This document shows positions 16,400-24,500 of a DNA stretch of 64,000 nt, piece by piece (position 1 is the stretch's first letter; every line of letters begins with the position of its first letter). This DNA comes from Aerococcus tenax. GTDB taxonomy: Bacteria > Bacillota > Bacilli > Lactobacillales > Aerococcaceae. Both the position numbers and the translations under genes were made by a program. The stretch lies in NCBI RefSeq assembly GCF_003286645.3, contig NZ_CP127382.2, positions 1,240,001 to 1,304,000 of the forward strand, given 5' to 3'. The notes beneath the pieces were generated by a model that had not been told where the DNA came from, searched no databases, and was given only the letters and a program-made list of their open reading frames with translations.

Positions 16400-17164
16400 T
16401 TAAACACGTTCACGTTGCCGCTGACCATGGTCTTGGTCAGGGTGGTAAATTTGTTGTAATTCGTTAGCCTTATGGGTGACTTTCAGGTCATTTTCAGATA
16501 ATTCACTGACCCGACCCAACATGTTCCAGCCAATTTCCTTAGTTAAGAAGTCAACATCCTTAACCGTCTTATCGGTGAGTTCATGAATAAAGGCAATCAC
16601 AAGACCCACGCCCATTCCTAGAACTAGACCAATTAAGAGAGCTAAGGCCTTACGTGGCGAAACCGGTGCCTGACTGGCTTGAGCCTTAGAGATGATCGAG
16701 ACATTATCGATGTTCATCATTTTACGGATAGCCTTTTGGAAGACGTCTGCCGTGGTGTTAGCGATGGTAGCCGCTTGTTCGGGATTAGGATCCTTTACGA
16801 TAATAGAGAAGACCTGGGAATTATTTTTACTTTCCACTGAAATCTTTTCCCGGAGTTGGTCAGGGTTCTCTTGTAGATTGAGCTGGTCAATGACCGGACT
16901 TAAAACGACTTCATTTCGAATAACATCAGAATAAGTATTAATTAATTGCAGGGAAGCGTTAATGTCCTGGTTAAGAGTGTTATTTTGATTTTTGGTATTG
17001 CTTTGGTTAACTAAGATCTCGGTAGAAGACTGGTAGATAGGCGTCGCTAAGACGAAGGCGTAGCCCGCTGCCAGTAGTAAACCCACCAAACTACTAATAA
17101 AAATGACATAGAAGTGTTCTTTGATAATCTGCCAGAGATCTAATAAACTAATTTCTTCTTCCAT
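16400..17164 (-). CDS. cpsC: Capsule chain-length regulator / kinase anchor
   Basis: This 254-residue Wzz-domain protein has two membrane helices, at about residues 15-37 (IFISSLVGLLLAAGYAFVLA) and 175-195 (LALLIGLVLGMGVGLVIAFI), enclosing an extracellular region. That region has the ATPIYQSSTEILVNQS strand and a helical coil. The proline-bearing segment APVSPRKALAL before the second helix is typical. The C-terminal cytoplasmic tail would activate CpsD, whose gene lies 14 bases downstream. Only a weak ribosome binding site is visible. A strong hairpin lies in the 95-base gap between this gene and cpsA. Confidence 0.93.
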   Translation of the reverse strand: MEEEISLLDLWQIIKEHFYVIFISSLVGLLLAAGYAFVLATPIYQSSTEILVNQSNTKNQNNTLNQDINASLQLINTYSDVIRNEVVLSPVIDQLNLQENPDQLREKISVESKNNSQVFSIIVKDPNPEQAATIANTTADVFQKAIRKMMNIDNVSIISKAQASQAPVSPRKALALLIGLVLGMGVGLVIAFIHELTDKTVKDVDFLTKEIGWNMLGRVSELSENDLKVTHKANELQQIYHPDQDHGQRQRERV

Positions 17165-17208
17165 CGCTAATCAACACGACCTTTCATAATTTATTGCTTT
17201 ATGCATGG

Positions 17209-17235
17209 AAATAGCGCTTGATTAGAGCGCTATTT
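17209..17235 (-). terminator. Hairpin between cpsA and cpsC (attenuator or partial terminator)
   Basis: A perfect 10-base inverted repeat (AAATAGCGCT, 7-base loop, AGCGCTATTT) lies between the end of cpsA and the start of cpsC. On the coding strand it is followed by CCATGC rather than a T-run, so it is more likely an attenuating or RNA-stabilising/processing hairpin than a full terminator. Confidence 0.5.
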
Positions 17236-17259
17236 TGTTAGTTACTTCATATAAGAGTG

Positions 17260-18261
17260 TTAGAGATTGAGTTCCTGTTTTAAGGTTTGGGAAGCTTGAT
17301 TGATATTTTCTTCCGGAATCATTTCGTAGTAGACGCCACCAATCATTTGTCCTGAGCCCTTCAATTGCGCCTGATTAATATTATTGGCCGCTCCCCGGTA
17401 ATTAGTGAAGAGGTCCTTCATATCAGAAAAGGCCATATTAGTTTGAACGTTACTACCAATGGTGTTTAAAATTTCTTGGTAGTTAGGCAGGGAAGATAGG
17501 GAAGCTGCTTCCTTGAGACAGGCCAGGATGACTTGACGCTGGCGGGCTTGACGGCCGTAGTCCCCTTCTGGATCGTCATAGCGGTTTCGGACATAGGCCA
17601 AGGCAGCCTCACCATTTAGAGTGGTCGCTTGTCCTTGGACAAATTGGTGGCCATCTTCATTAAAACTGATCGGTGGTGTCACCGTCACTCCGCCTAAGAC
17701 ATTGATCATATCTTCTAAACCCTGCATATTGACAGAGACATAGTAGTCAATAGGAATATCCAGCAGATTTTGCACGGTTTCAACCGCTCCCGCTGGTCCC
17801 CCATAAGCATAGGCATGGTTAATCTTGTCTTTGTTGCCATTAGGGAGGATAGTGGTGTAGGTATCCCGAGGTATAGAAAGCAAGCTAGTTTGTTTCGCCT
17901 TGGGGTTAACTGTCATCACCATCATGGTATCAGACCGACCTTGCTCTGTTCGTCCTAGAGAACCCGTATCAATGCCCATTAACAGTACTGAAAAGGCCTG
18001 ATTGCCCTGGCTTAAGTCGACTTGGCCATTACGTTTGGACTTATAATCGGCCGCTTGGTACATTTGTTCCGAGGTCTCTCTGACATCGCTGTAAGCTTTA
18101 AAAGCTATCCAGCCACCAATGCAAAGAAGAATTACTAGGATGCCCAACACCCAGAGCCAAATCCGTCTTCTTTTCGGTCTGTCACCTTGGGCCCGATAGT
18201 CTTCACGAGTAGACGGCCGGTCACGATGAGATCTTCTTTTATTATCAAAATTATCTGTCAT
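17260..18261 (-). CDS. cpsA: LytR-CpsA-Psr (LCP) family wall-polymer ligase
   Basis: The start is placed at the ATG at 18261 (about 333 residues), behind AAGGAAAG; an upstream in-frame ATG at 18327 lacks a site. A basic cytoplasmic N-terminus is followed by one membrane helix (about residues 33-56). The LCP domain follows with VLLMGIDTG, GRSDTMMVMTVNPK, LSIPRDTYTTI, INHAYAYGGPAGAVETVQNL, and AYVRNRYDDPEGDYGRQARQ with the Arg/Asp cluster that binds polyprenyl pyrophosphate. It attaches capsule (or teichoic acid) to peptidoglycan outside the cell. As first gene of the locus it corresponds to cpsA of streptococci. Confidence 0.92.
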   Translation of the reverse strand: MTDNFDNKRRSHRDRPSTREDYRAQGDRPKRRRIWLWVLGILVILLCIGGWIAFKAYSDVRETSEQMYQAADYKSKRNGQVDLSQGNQAFSVLLMGIDTGSLGRTEQGRSDTMMVMTVNPKAKQTSLLSIPRDTYTTILPNGNKDKINHAYAYGGPAGAVETVQNLLDIPIDYYVSVNMQGLEDMINVLGGVTVTPPISFNEDGHQFVQGQATTLNGEAALAYVRNRYDDPEGDYGRQARQRQVILACLKEAASLSSLPNYQEILNTIGSNVQTNMAFSDMKDLFTNYRGAANNINQAQLKGSGQMIGGVYYEMIPEENINQASQTLKQELNL

Positions 18262-18330
18262 ATACTTTCTTTCCTTAAAAGTTGTCTTTAAAGTGATTCT
18301 CATTAACTGATTACGATATATGAACATTCC

Positions 18331-18356
18331 AAATAAGCCTGAAAAATAGGCCTATT
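18331..18356 (-). promoter_or_regulatory. Hairpin/palindrome in the leader of the capsule operon
   Basis: A perfect 12-base palindrome (AATAGGCCTATT, 18345-18356) lies about 85 bases before the cpsA ATG. It can also pair with AGGCTTATT (complement of 18332-18340) to form a 9-base stem with one G-U pair and a 7-base loop. It lies in the probable untranslated leader. A TATAAT sequence further upstream on the minus strand (near 18405-18410) could be the -10 box, with a poor -35. Operator and attenuator roles are both possible. Confidence 0.35.
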
Positions 18357-18465
18357 CATCAATTTTCATAATAACACAACTTTTTTTGCAATAACATATG
18401 AAATTATTATAAAAACGTTATCATTTAAACAAATAAAAGAGTCTTATTGGACAAATAAATTAAAT

Positions 18466-18497
18466 AAAGGCCCAGTTTCAAACCAGGCCTTTATCTT
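18466..18497 (-). terminator. Terminator of the flavoprotein gene
   Basis: An inverted repeat with arms ATAAAGGCC and GGCCTTTAT around a 13-base loop. On the minus strand it follows the flavoprotein stop by about 40 bases and runs into T-rich sequence. It separates that gene from the capsule operon. Confidence 0.7.
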
Positions 18498-18534
18498 GTA
18501 TATATAAATTTAATTCTCAATATTCTTAAATGAT

Positions 18535-20349
18535 TTACGCTTTGCTCTTAGCAATGGCATCGGCCACCGCTTCTTTAAGGGCGTTGGAACTTAAGGTAGC
18601 ACCAGAAATCGCATCAACATCAGTCGAATTAGCGGCAATCATGGCTTGGGGCAGTTCTGAAAAGACCTCGTGACCTTGTTGTTCACTTTCATTGTGGTTT
18701 AAGACGGTGATTTCTCTTAACTTATCCTCTTCAAGAGTCACCAGCACATTCAGTTCATCTCCCATCCCTGAATGACTAGTCCCCAGGTATTGGTTATCTT
18801 TTAATTGGAGGTCTTTAGTGGCAGCTTCTTTATCTAAGTCGCTTTGGAGATTAGCGCTCTGCGTTTCTCCCGTCCCTTTTAATTCAGATCTTGGTTGGTC
18901 TTTTGCTTGAGCGGCGTTTTCACCTGCAATCTTCCCAAAGATCAGACATTCAGCGATATTCATTCCTCCTTGGTACATGCCCGGAGTAATCCCACCGAGT
19001 TCACCAGCACCGTAAAGGTTAGGAATGACTTGTCCATGACTATCTAAAATTTCCGCTTTAGCGTTCCGTCGCGGTCCCCCTTGGGTATTTAACATAGTTT
19101 GTACGATCGGAATAGCGTAATAAGGACCTTCCGCATCAAAAGCCGTCATAGCATCCGCTGACCGACCATAGGCATAGTCCTTGCCCGTTTGAGCAAAATG
19201 ATTGAAGTCCGCAACCGTAGCTTCCAGGGCTTCACTATCAAGTTCAAGTTCTTGGGCTAATTCAGCTAGGCTATCGGCTTTAAGAGCTGCTTTGGCATAG
19301 TCGACAAAAAGACCATCCGCTTGGGTGAGTTCTTCATACTTCTTATGGTCAAAGATAATATAAGGCCTTGCTTGTCCTTGTGGGACCCGCCAAATGCCAT
19401 GATTATAAATATGCCCATGGCGGTTAGCTTCATCTTCCTTGAAATAACGCGTTCCGTCGTCACCAATAACTAGGATACTGCCGTGGGTTAAAGGTTGGGT
19501 GCCAAAGGCGTGTAGAGTAGCCCTTTCTCCCGCGGGGACATCAAAGGCAGTGCCGTGGTACATGCCCAAGGATTCATAGTTCGCCATATGCCAGAGATCA
19601 GCCCCAACTTCAAGTGCCATAGTTACCCCATGACCTTGGTTATACAGGCCACCTAGGGGAGCCAGACGACTTTCGTTGAGGTAGTCTTTAATCATTTGCG
19701 GATTATTTTCAAAACCACCAAGGGCTAAAACAACCCCATTGTTGGCTGCAATATTAACGGTTTGCCCTTGGCGTTCGATTTGTACCCCAAGAATTGCTCC
19801 AGTATCAGGATCTTGGAGGAGATGTTTAGCGGGTGATTCGAACCAGACATCGATGGAGTCTGCTCGATCGATAACCTTTTGCCGCAAAACTTTCCACAAG
19901 GCAGCGTCAAAAATACCCTCATGGACGGTAAGGAAGTTATAAGTTTCCACGCCATCAAATTCGGGATATTCATAAACCGCTGATTCAAGCGGGAACTTAT
20001 CAAAATGATCTTTGATACTGTAAGGTTCGACTTCTAAATAGTCACGAACATAGTCTTCCATATTGACCAAACCATCAATATAGGTTGACTTGACTTCTTC
20101 GTCTAAATCCATAGCCGCCATCAGTGCATCATAATATTTGTGCATGGCTTCCTTATTATCAGCTGCACCAATCAACTGGGCACAATAGCGGGTGTTACCC
20201 CCTTCATGGCCATTAGGAGCTGAATCGACTAAAAGCACCTTGGCCCCCGCATCACTAGCAAAACGCGCCGCTGTTGCACCCGCTCCACCAAAGCCAAGGA
20301 CGATCACATCATATTCCGCTGCATAGGTCGTTTGTTCATTCACTAACAT
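18535..20349 (-). CDS. Cytosolic fumarate reductase-like flavoprotein with C-terminal FMN domain
   Basis: This 604-residue, two-domain protein begins (residues 12-500) as an FAD-binding flavoprotein of the fumarate reductase/urocanate reductase/ketosteroid dehydrogenase group: YDVIVLGFGGAGATAARFAS, GGNTRYCAQL, VVLALGGFENN, TQGGPRRNAKAEI and GELGGITPGMYQGGMNIAEC. Residues from about 520 form an FMN-binding domain ending in DAISGATLSS, where the Thr of SGAT is the site for covalent FMN attachment by an ApbE flavin transferase. No signal peptide is present, so it should act in the cytosol, reducing an enoate such as fumarate. The substrate is not certain. A cre-like site overlaps the probable transcription start. 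Confidence 0.88.
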   Translation of the reverse strand: MLVNEQTTYAAEYDVIVLGFGGAGATAARFASDAGAKVLLVDSAPNGHEGGNTRYCAQLIGAADNKEAMHKYYDALMAAMDLDEEVKSTYIDGLVNMEDYVRDYLEVEPYSIKDHFDKFPLESAVYEYPEFDGVETYNFLTVHEGIFDAALWKVLRQKVIDRADSIDVWFESPAKHLLQDPDTGAILGVQIERQGQTVNIAANNGVVLALGGFENNPQMIKDYLNESRLAPLGGLYNQGHGVTMALEVGADLWHMANYESLGMYHGTAFDVPAGERATLHAFGTQPLTHGSILVIGDDGTRYFKEDEANRHGHIYNHGIWRVPQGQARPYIIFDHKKYEELTQADGLFVDYAKAALKADSLAELAQELELDSEALEATVADFNHFAQTGKDYAYGRSADAMTAFDAEGPYYAIPIVQTMLNTQGGPRRNAKAEILDSHGQVIPNLYGAGELGGITPGMYQGGMNIAECLIFGKIAGENAAQAKDQPRSELKGTGETQSANLQSDLDKEAATKDLQLKDNQYLGTSHSGMGDELNVLVTLEEDKLREITVLNHNESEQQGHEVFSELPQAMIAANSTDVDAISGATLSSNALKEAVADAIAKSKA

Positions 20350-20387
20350 TTTCGATCCCCTTCCTTTGTCACTTATTCATTGATCAG

Positions 20388-20405
20388 TGTAAGAATACGC
20401 TTACA
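20388..20405 (-). promoter_or_regulatory. cre-like CcpA site just downstream of the flavoprotein promoter
   Basis: TGTAAGCGTATTCTTACA on the minus strand is an inverted repeat and matches the catabolite-responsive element pattern WTGNAANCGNWWNCAW with one mismatch. Immediately upstream lie a candidate -35 TTCACA and, 17 bases later, a -10 ATATAA. A site at the transcription start would let CcpA repress the gene in glucose. Confidence 0.5.
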
Positions 20406-20498
20406 TTTATATTCTAAGTATACTATTCTTGTGAATAAAATAACAGAATTATGCTAGATCTTATTCTTATAAAAAGACTTTTAAGCACATATATTAAA

Positions 20499-20528
20499 AA
20501 AGTGACGAAGGCTAGCTCCCGTCACTTT
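20499..20528 (-). terminator. Terminator overlapping the end of the histidine kinase gene
   Basis: Arms AAAGTGACG and CGTCACTTT enclose a 12-base loop, followed by a T-run on the minus strand. The 5' arm lies inside the last codons of the kinase gene and the stop codon is in the loop. Confidence 0.7.
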
Positions 20529-21429
20529 CACTTTCTTCTTTAAGCAGAATCTCAGAAAAATCTAAACTTATCATGAATTGTTCATTTTGAATATCCCCTG
20601 CCATCTTTATCCCCATCTTCTTGGCAGCGGATTGAACAATATTAAGACCTAGGCCTGAACCTCCAGACTGACGATAGTCCTGGCCTTGCTGAAAGCGTTG
20701 GAAAAGATCGTCCAGTGGGCGTGAGATCGAATGGGCTAAGTCATTTTTAATCACCAAGAAGCCTCTATCATCCAAGCTGATCTCAACTTTTTTATCCCCG
20801 TGAACGAGGACATTTTTGATTAAATTCTCAAACATCCGTTGCAAGAGATGAGTGTCTCCCTGAATATAGAGAATCCGATCAGGTAAGGAAAAATCTAAAT
20901 CCATTTCCTGCGCTTGGAAACTATTGTAGTAGGCTAGAAAATGGTTGACCAGGTTTTCCTTTAAATCAATTTTCTCTAGCGCTAAGGGGTAATCATCGTC
21001 TTCAATTGTCATATAGGTAAAGAGCTGATCCAGTAACAGGGTTAAGCGGTCTAAACGTTGGGATAAATTATTCAGATAATGCTTGCGTTCTACTTCTGAA
21101 TTGGATTCCCCCAAGAGTTGGAGATAACCTTTAATGGAAGTCAGTGGTGTGCGGATATCGTGTGAGAGATTCAACAAAAGCTCTTGTTGCAGGCGGTCTT
21201 TCTTTTCTAAGGCCAGGCGCAGATCTCGTTCCTTAGTCAGACTGGCATTAATACTTTTTGTCAGGCGGTCAAAGGCGGGGGAATAAAGTCGTTGCCTGAT
21301 GAGTTGATTCGTCTTGCGTTTATTAATCTTATCTAACTGTCGGCTGAGATAAGCAACTTCCTTTTGACTAAGATAGAGGATTATCAAGAGGATCATAATG
21401 ATGACAAAGGCGACGATTAAATAAAGCAC
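20512..21429 (-). CDS. Sensor histidine kinase, one membrane helix
   Basis: The protein is about 305 residues from the GTG at 21429, which has an excellent site (AAGGGGTGA). A TTG 23 codons upstream is possible but has no site. A single N-terminal membrane helix (LYLIVAFVIIMILLIILYL) is followed by a short coiled coil, the HisKA box LLNLSHDIRTPLTSIKGYLQ with the phosphorylated His, an N box ENLIKNVLVHGD and the G box GGSGLGLNIV. The virtually absent extracellular domain resembles kinases that sense through a partner ABC transporter. It follows the ABC permease and would pair with the response regulator at 23718-24389, although the genes are not adjacent. Confidence 0.9.
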   Translation of the reverse strand: MLYLIVAFVIIMILLIILYLSQKEVAYLSRQLDKINKRKTNQLIRQRLYSPAFDRLTKSINASLTKERDLRLALEKKDRLQQELLLNLSHDIRTPLTSIKGYLQLLGESNSEVERKHYLNNLSQRLDRLTLLLDQLFTYMTIEDDDYPLALEKIDLKENLVNHFLAYYNSFQAQEMDLDFSLPDRILYIQGDTHLLQRMFENLIKNVLVHGDKKVEISLDDRGFLVIKNDLAHSISRPLDDLFQRFQQGQDYRQSGGSGLGLNIVQSAAKKMGIKMAGDIQNEQFMISLDFSEILLKEESESDGS

Positions 21430-21521
21430 CAGCTCACCCCTTCCATTTTTTACCCAGTATAAGCAAAAATCTCTAGCCTTGCTAGGAAAATTTAGCAAAA
21501 CCAGAGCCTGTATAAAATTAT

Positions 21522-22415
21522 CTAATGGTCAAAGTGAAAATCCATTTTGTGAATTCGCTGATAGTTAAATAAAGTGACCAGGATAATCTGACTAAGGGCC
21601 AAGAGAAGGAGTTCTAAGAACTGCCCGCTTTGGGCAAAATCAATCGCTTCATAGCGGATAAAGAAGAGCCACTTGGCTAAGGGGAGCTGGAACCATTCTC
21701 CAATAAAAGAGATTAAAGACGACAGCATCCCCACAGATACTAAAGCTCCAATTAAGACGCTCACCGTCCGACTCTGACTCAGGAGTGTAATTAAGGAGCA
21801 GATTGCCATAATCGTCACCAAGAGACATTCGACTAGGATAAAGTGCTTGCCTAAAGCTAAAAAGTTTAAGTCAGTAAAGGCTTGGCCAGAGAGGTAATGT
21901 GCGATGGTTCCGAAGACCAATCCCAATAATAAGAAGAGTGCTCCATAAGCGAGAGCTACAGCAAATTTGGCTAAAAGCCAGCACCTGCGCGCATTTTCTA
22001 GGGGAAGAAGGTTCTTCAAGTAGCCCGAAGAGAAGTCTATGCCCAAGAAGAGGACAAAGAATATCCAGGAAAATTTAGCCATGTTCATCATGAAGGACCA
22101 AGCGGCGCGATCCACTTTAAAATTAGCATAGGCTTCCTGGTGTAAAACTTGGTAAGCCTCTTCATCCAAGGTCGGACTGGGCGCGGGTTCAAATTCAATA
22201 CCCGCCTGCTCATCAGCTGGCTTGGTGGCTTTCTTCTCATAGTTTGCTTGTTCTTGGTCTTGCTTTTGCTTATAGACTTGGTAGTCTTGACCGTAACCGT
22301 AGCGTTGGGTGACATGGTAGCCAATGCCCCCTATAAGAAACATCAAGCTAATAATCACGTAGAGGGAGGGACTTTTAAACATTTTTCTCAGGTCAAAACG
22401 GACAAAATTAAGCAT
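21522..22415 (-). CDS. ABC-2 type transporter permease
   Basis: This protein of about 297 residues has an N-terminal helix (LYVIISLMFLIGGIGYHV), a long charged extracytoplasmic loop rich in Gln/Glu/Ala (about residues 45-90), and five further helices in the C-terminal half. This is the layout of single-gene permeases of bacitracin/lantibiotic immunity-type or Na+ export ABC-2 systems. Several start codons are clustered at 22424-22415; the ATG at 22415 has the best spacing from GGGGGTGG. The start lies inside the end of the ATPase gene, so translation is coupled. The substrate is unknown; the neighbouring two-component genes suggest antimicrobial peptide or envelope stress. Confidence 0.85.
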   Translation of the reverse strand: MLNFVRFDLRKMFKSPSLYVIISLMFLIGGIGYHVTQRYGYGQDYQVYKQKQDQEQANYEKKATKPADEQAGIEFEPAPSPTLDEEAYQVLHQEAYANFKVDRAAWSFMMNMAKFSWIFFVLFLGIDFSSGYLKNLLPLENARRCWLLAKFAVALAYGALFLLLGLVFGTIAHYLSGQAFTDLNFLALGKHFILVECLLVTIMAICSLITLLSQSRTVSVLIGALVSVGMLSSLISFIGEWFQLPLAKWLFFIRYEAIDFAQSGQFLELLLLALSQIILVTLFNYQRIHKMDFHFDH

Positions 22416-23325
22416 CATTCCCACCCCCGGTTAATTGCATATAGTAGTCTTCCAGAGAATTTTCCAAATAAGCAAAGCTTTCAAATAGAATCCCTGCGCG
22501 TATGAGGCTATGGGGAATTTTTTCGGCTTGGTCCAAGTATTCATAAATATAAAGGGTGTGGTCATCGACCACTAAGAAGTCCTTAAGGTTAAGATTTTCT
22601 TCCAAGTAAGCGAGGACGGTTCTGAGATCATGACTTCTTAAGACATACTTGTTACGATTTTCTTTTTCGAGTTCTTGCTTACTCACTTCTTTAACCAAAA
22701 TTCCTTGGTGGATGATGCCGATCTTATCAATCATCTTAGCCAGCTCACTGAGAATATGGCTAGAGATCATGATAGTCAGCCCTCTTTCCTGATTGAGCCG
22801 CTGGATCAGCTTTCTAAAATCAGCAATTCCTTGAGGATCCAAACCATTAGTCGGTTCATCGAGGAGCAAAATATCGGGATCCCCTACCAGTGCTAGGGCC
22901 AGACTTAAGCGCTGCTTCATTCCTAAAGAAAAGCTTTTGGCCTTTTTCTGCTTGACTTGCCCTAATCCGACCAGTTCTAGAAGCTCTTGAACATAGCCCA
23001 ATCTCCGAATCCCCATGGCCTCACATTTAAGCATGAGATTATCCCGAGCCGATAGGTGAGGATACAGCCCTGGCCCTTCAATCATCATCCCTAGTCTCAG
23101 GTCATGCGCCCTGCTTTCCACCCTTTCATTAAAGAAAGTGTAGGAACCAGATGTGGCTTGGATCTGTCGACTTAATATCTTTAGAAGCGTAGTCTTCCCC
23201 GCTCCATTCCTACCCACCAAGCCATAAATTTCCCCCGCTTTCACCTGGATAGAGGCCTGTTCTAAAGCCACTTGCTGGCCATAACTTTTAGATAAATTAT
23301 CGGTTTCAATTGCTAAAGTTGCCAT
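22408..23325 (-). CDS. ABC transporter ATP-binding protein (BcrA/CcmA-like)
   Basis: This 305-residue protein has Walker A GLVGRNGAGKTTLLKILS (around residues 36-50), a Q-loop region, the signature FSLGMKQRLSLALAL, Walker B ILLLDEPTNGLDPQG and the switch His in ISSHILSEL. The C-terminal 80 residues match the extension of bacitracin-exporter type ATPases. It energises the downstream permease, with which it overlaps. The gene is preceded by a 390-base region packed with inverted repeats, so it is probably transcribed separately from the response regulator gene upstream, or the transcript passes through this structure. Confidence 0.92.
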   Translation of the reverse strand: MATLAIETDNLSKSYGQQVALEQASIQVKAGEIYGLVGRNGAGKTTLLKILSRQIQATSGSYTFFNERVESRAHDLRLGMMIEGPGLYPHLSARDNLMLKCEAMGIRRLGYVQELLELVGLGQVKQKKAKSFSLGMKQRLSLALALVGDPDILLLDEPTNGLDPQGIADFRKLIQRLNQERGLTIMISSHILSELAKMIDKIGIIHQGILVKEVSKQELEKENRNKYVLRSHDLRTVLAYLEENLNLKDFLVVDDHTLYIYEYLDQAEKIPHSLIRAGILFESFAYLENSLEDYYMQLTGGGNDA

Positions 23326-23415
23326 ACTGCTATTCCTTTCTTTTTCTTAAGCCTATTATAAAAAATGAAGACTCAGAATAAATAAAGGAAGTGCAAAGAA
23401 AGTTCAAAGAATGTT

Positions 23416-23690
23416 AGAGTGCGACAGTCACACCAAAGGACGAAAGCACTGGAGAAAACTGGAATAAGCTCAACAAAGTTGAGCGTTTCCAGTTTTTGAA
23501 GTGGACGTTCGTCCTGTGACTGGAGCAGGTTTGTAAAGGATGTGAGGAAGGATCAGGGAGGGAGATTCCTTGGAAGAAAAGATGATAAGATCAGCTTGCT
23601 GATCGTTCAACTTTTCTGAAAGGACATCCCCTACCCCTTCCGAACTCAACTACAGAGTGCGACCGTTACAACAAAGGACGAACGAACACT
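23416..23690 (+). repeat. Composite repeat region with nested hairpins between direct repeats
   Basis: The gap between the response regulator and the ABC genes holds no ORF. It contains two direct copies of a repeat starting AGAGTGCGAC (23416 and 23654; the shared part runs through ACAAAGGACGAA with few differences). From 23425 to 23522 an almost complete nested inverted repeat is formed: outer arms CAGTCACA and TGTGACTG, then GGACGAA and TTCGTCC, then AAACTGGAA and TTTCCAGTTT, then GCTCAAC and GTTGAGC around a 3-base loop. A second nested hairpin covers 23555-23637, centred on the palindrome GATCAGCTTGCTGATC (23589-23604). The pattern is that of a small non-coding mobile repeat (MITE-like). 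Confidence 0.75.
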
Positions 23691-23717
23691 AAAAAAAGTC
23701 ATTCACTTTGACAATTC

Positions 23718-24389
23718 TTATAAACGAAATCCTAGCCCCCAGATAGTTTCAATCCAGTCTTTACCACTGACTGCTTTCAGTTTCTTACGCAAGTTAGATA
23801 TATGCACACTAAGGGTCTTGTCATCGCCAAAGTAAGCTTCCTGCCAAGCCCCTTCATAGATCTCTTGCTTAGAAAAGATTCGCTTAGGATAAGTCAATAA
23901 GAGCCTAAGAATCGCCCGCTCACGTGGAGTAAGTGACAATTCCTTTCCCTGATAGCTAATCAACTGATTAGCTTGATCTAGACTTAAACCTTGACAGGAA
24001 ATTATTTCCGTATTAGAAGAGCAAGTCCCCTGCTTATTTTTTAACTGAATCTCAATTCGAGCCATCAGTTCGTTTAAGTCGTAGGGTTTGACCATATAAT
24101 CGTTAGCACCCGCCCTTAATAAAGATACCTTACTTGTGGAGGAATCTTTGGCTGACAGGACAATAACGGGAGTATTATTTTCTTTTCGCAAATTGCTTAG
24201 GAAGTCTTCCCCTGTCATGCCTGGCAACATCAAATCCAGAAGTATTAGGTCAAAGGCTGCTTTATCAAGATTAAGTAAGGCTTCCGTTCCTGAATAAGCC
24301 TGTTTATAGTCATAGCCATCGCGCTTTAATTTCTCACTTAGCATGTCTTGGATACTAGGATCATCTTCTACAATTAAAATAGTGGTCAT
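23718..24389 (-). CDS. OmpR/PhoB-family response regulator
   Basis: This 223-residue protein starts at the ATG at 24389 directly behind GGAGGGATGAA. The receiver domain (1-115) has the acidic pair in LIVEDDPSIQ, the phospho-acceptor Asp in LILLDLMLPGMTGED, the conserved Ser of VLSAKDSS and Lys in YMVKPYDL. The C-terminal winged helix (130-223) has LSLTPRERAILRLLLTYPKR and the recognition segment LSVHISNLRKKL. It probably regulates the ABC transporter downstream and pairs with the kinase at 20512. A tRNA gene is transcribed divergently from just upstream. Confidence 0.92.
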   Translation of the reverse strand: MTTILIVEDDPSIQDMLSEKLKRDGYDYKQAYSGTEALLNLDKAAFDLILLDLMLPGMTGEDFLSNLRKENNTPVIVLSAKDSSTSKVSLLRAGANDYMVKPYDLNELMARIEIQLKNKQGTCSSNTEIISCQGLSLDQANQLISYQGKELSLTPRERAILRLLLTYPKRIFSKQEIYEGAWQEAYFGDDKTLSVHISNLRKKLKAVSGKDWIETIWGLGFRL

Positions 24390-24454
24390 TTCATCCCTCC
24401 TGTTTATTTTTTTAAAACTTCCTTTGGCTTGTTTGATCATATTAGCATAAAAGC

Positions 24455-24484
24455 TTGACAAAATCCGCTTGAATTGAGTAGAAT
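24455..24484 (+). promoter_or_regulatory. Promoter of tRNA-Arg
   Basis: A consensus -35 TTGACA (24455-24460), an 18-base spacer and -10 TAGAAT (24479-24484) end 16 bases before the tRNA. Confidence 0.75.
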
Positions 24485-24500
24485 ATAAGAGTTGTTACTT

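Noticed and set aside
16111..16467. 118-codon plus-strand ORF
   Set aside because: Antisense to cpsD/cpsC; no site and no motif.
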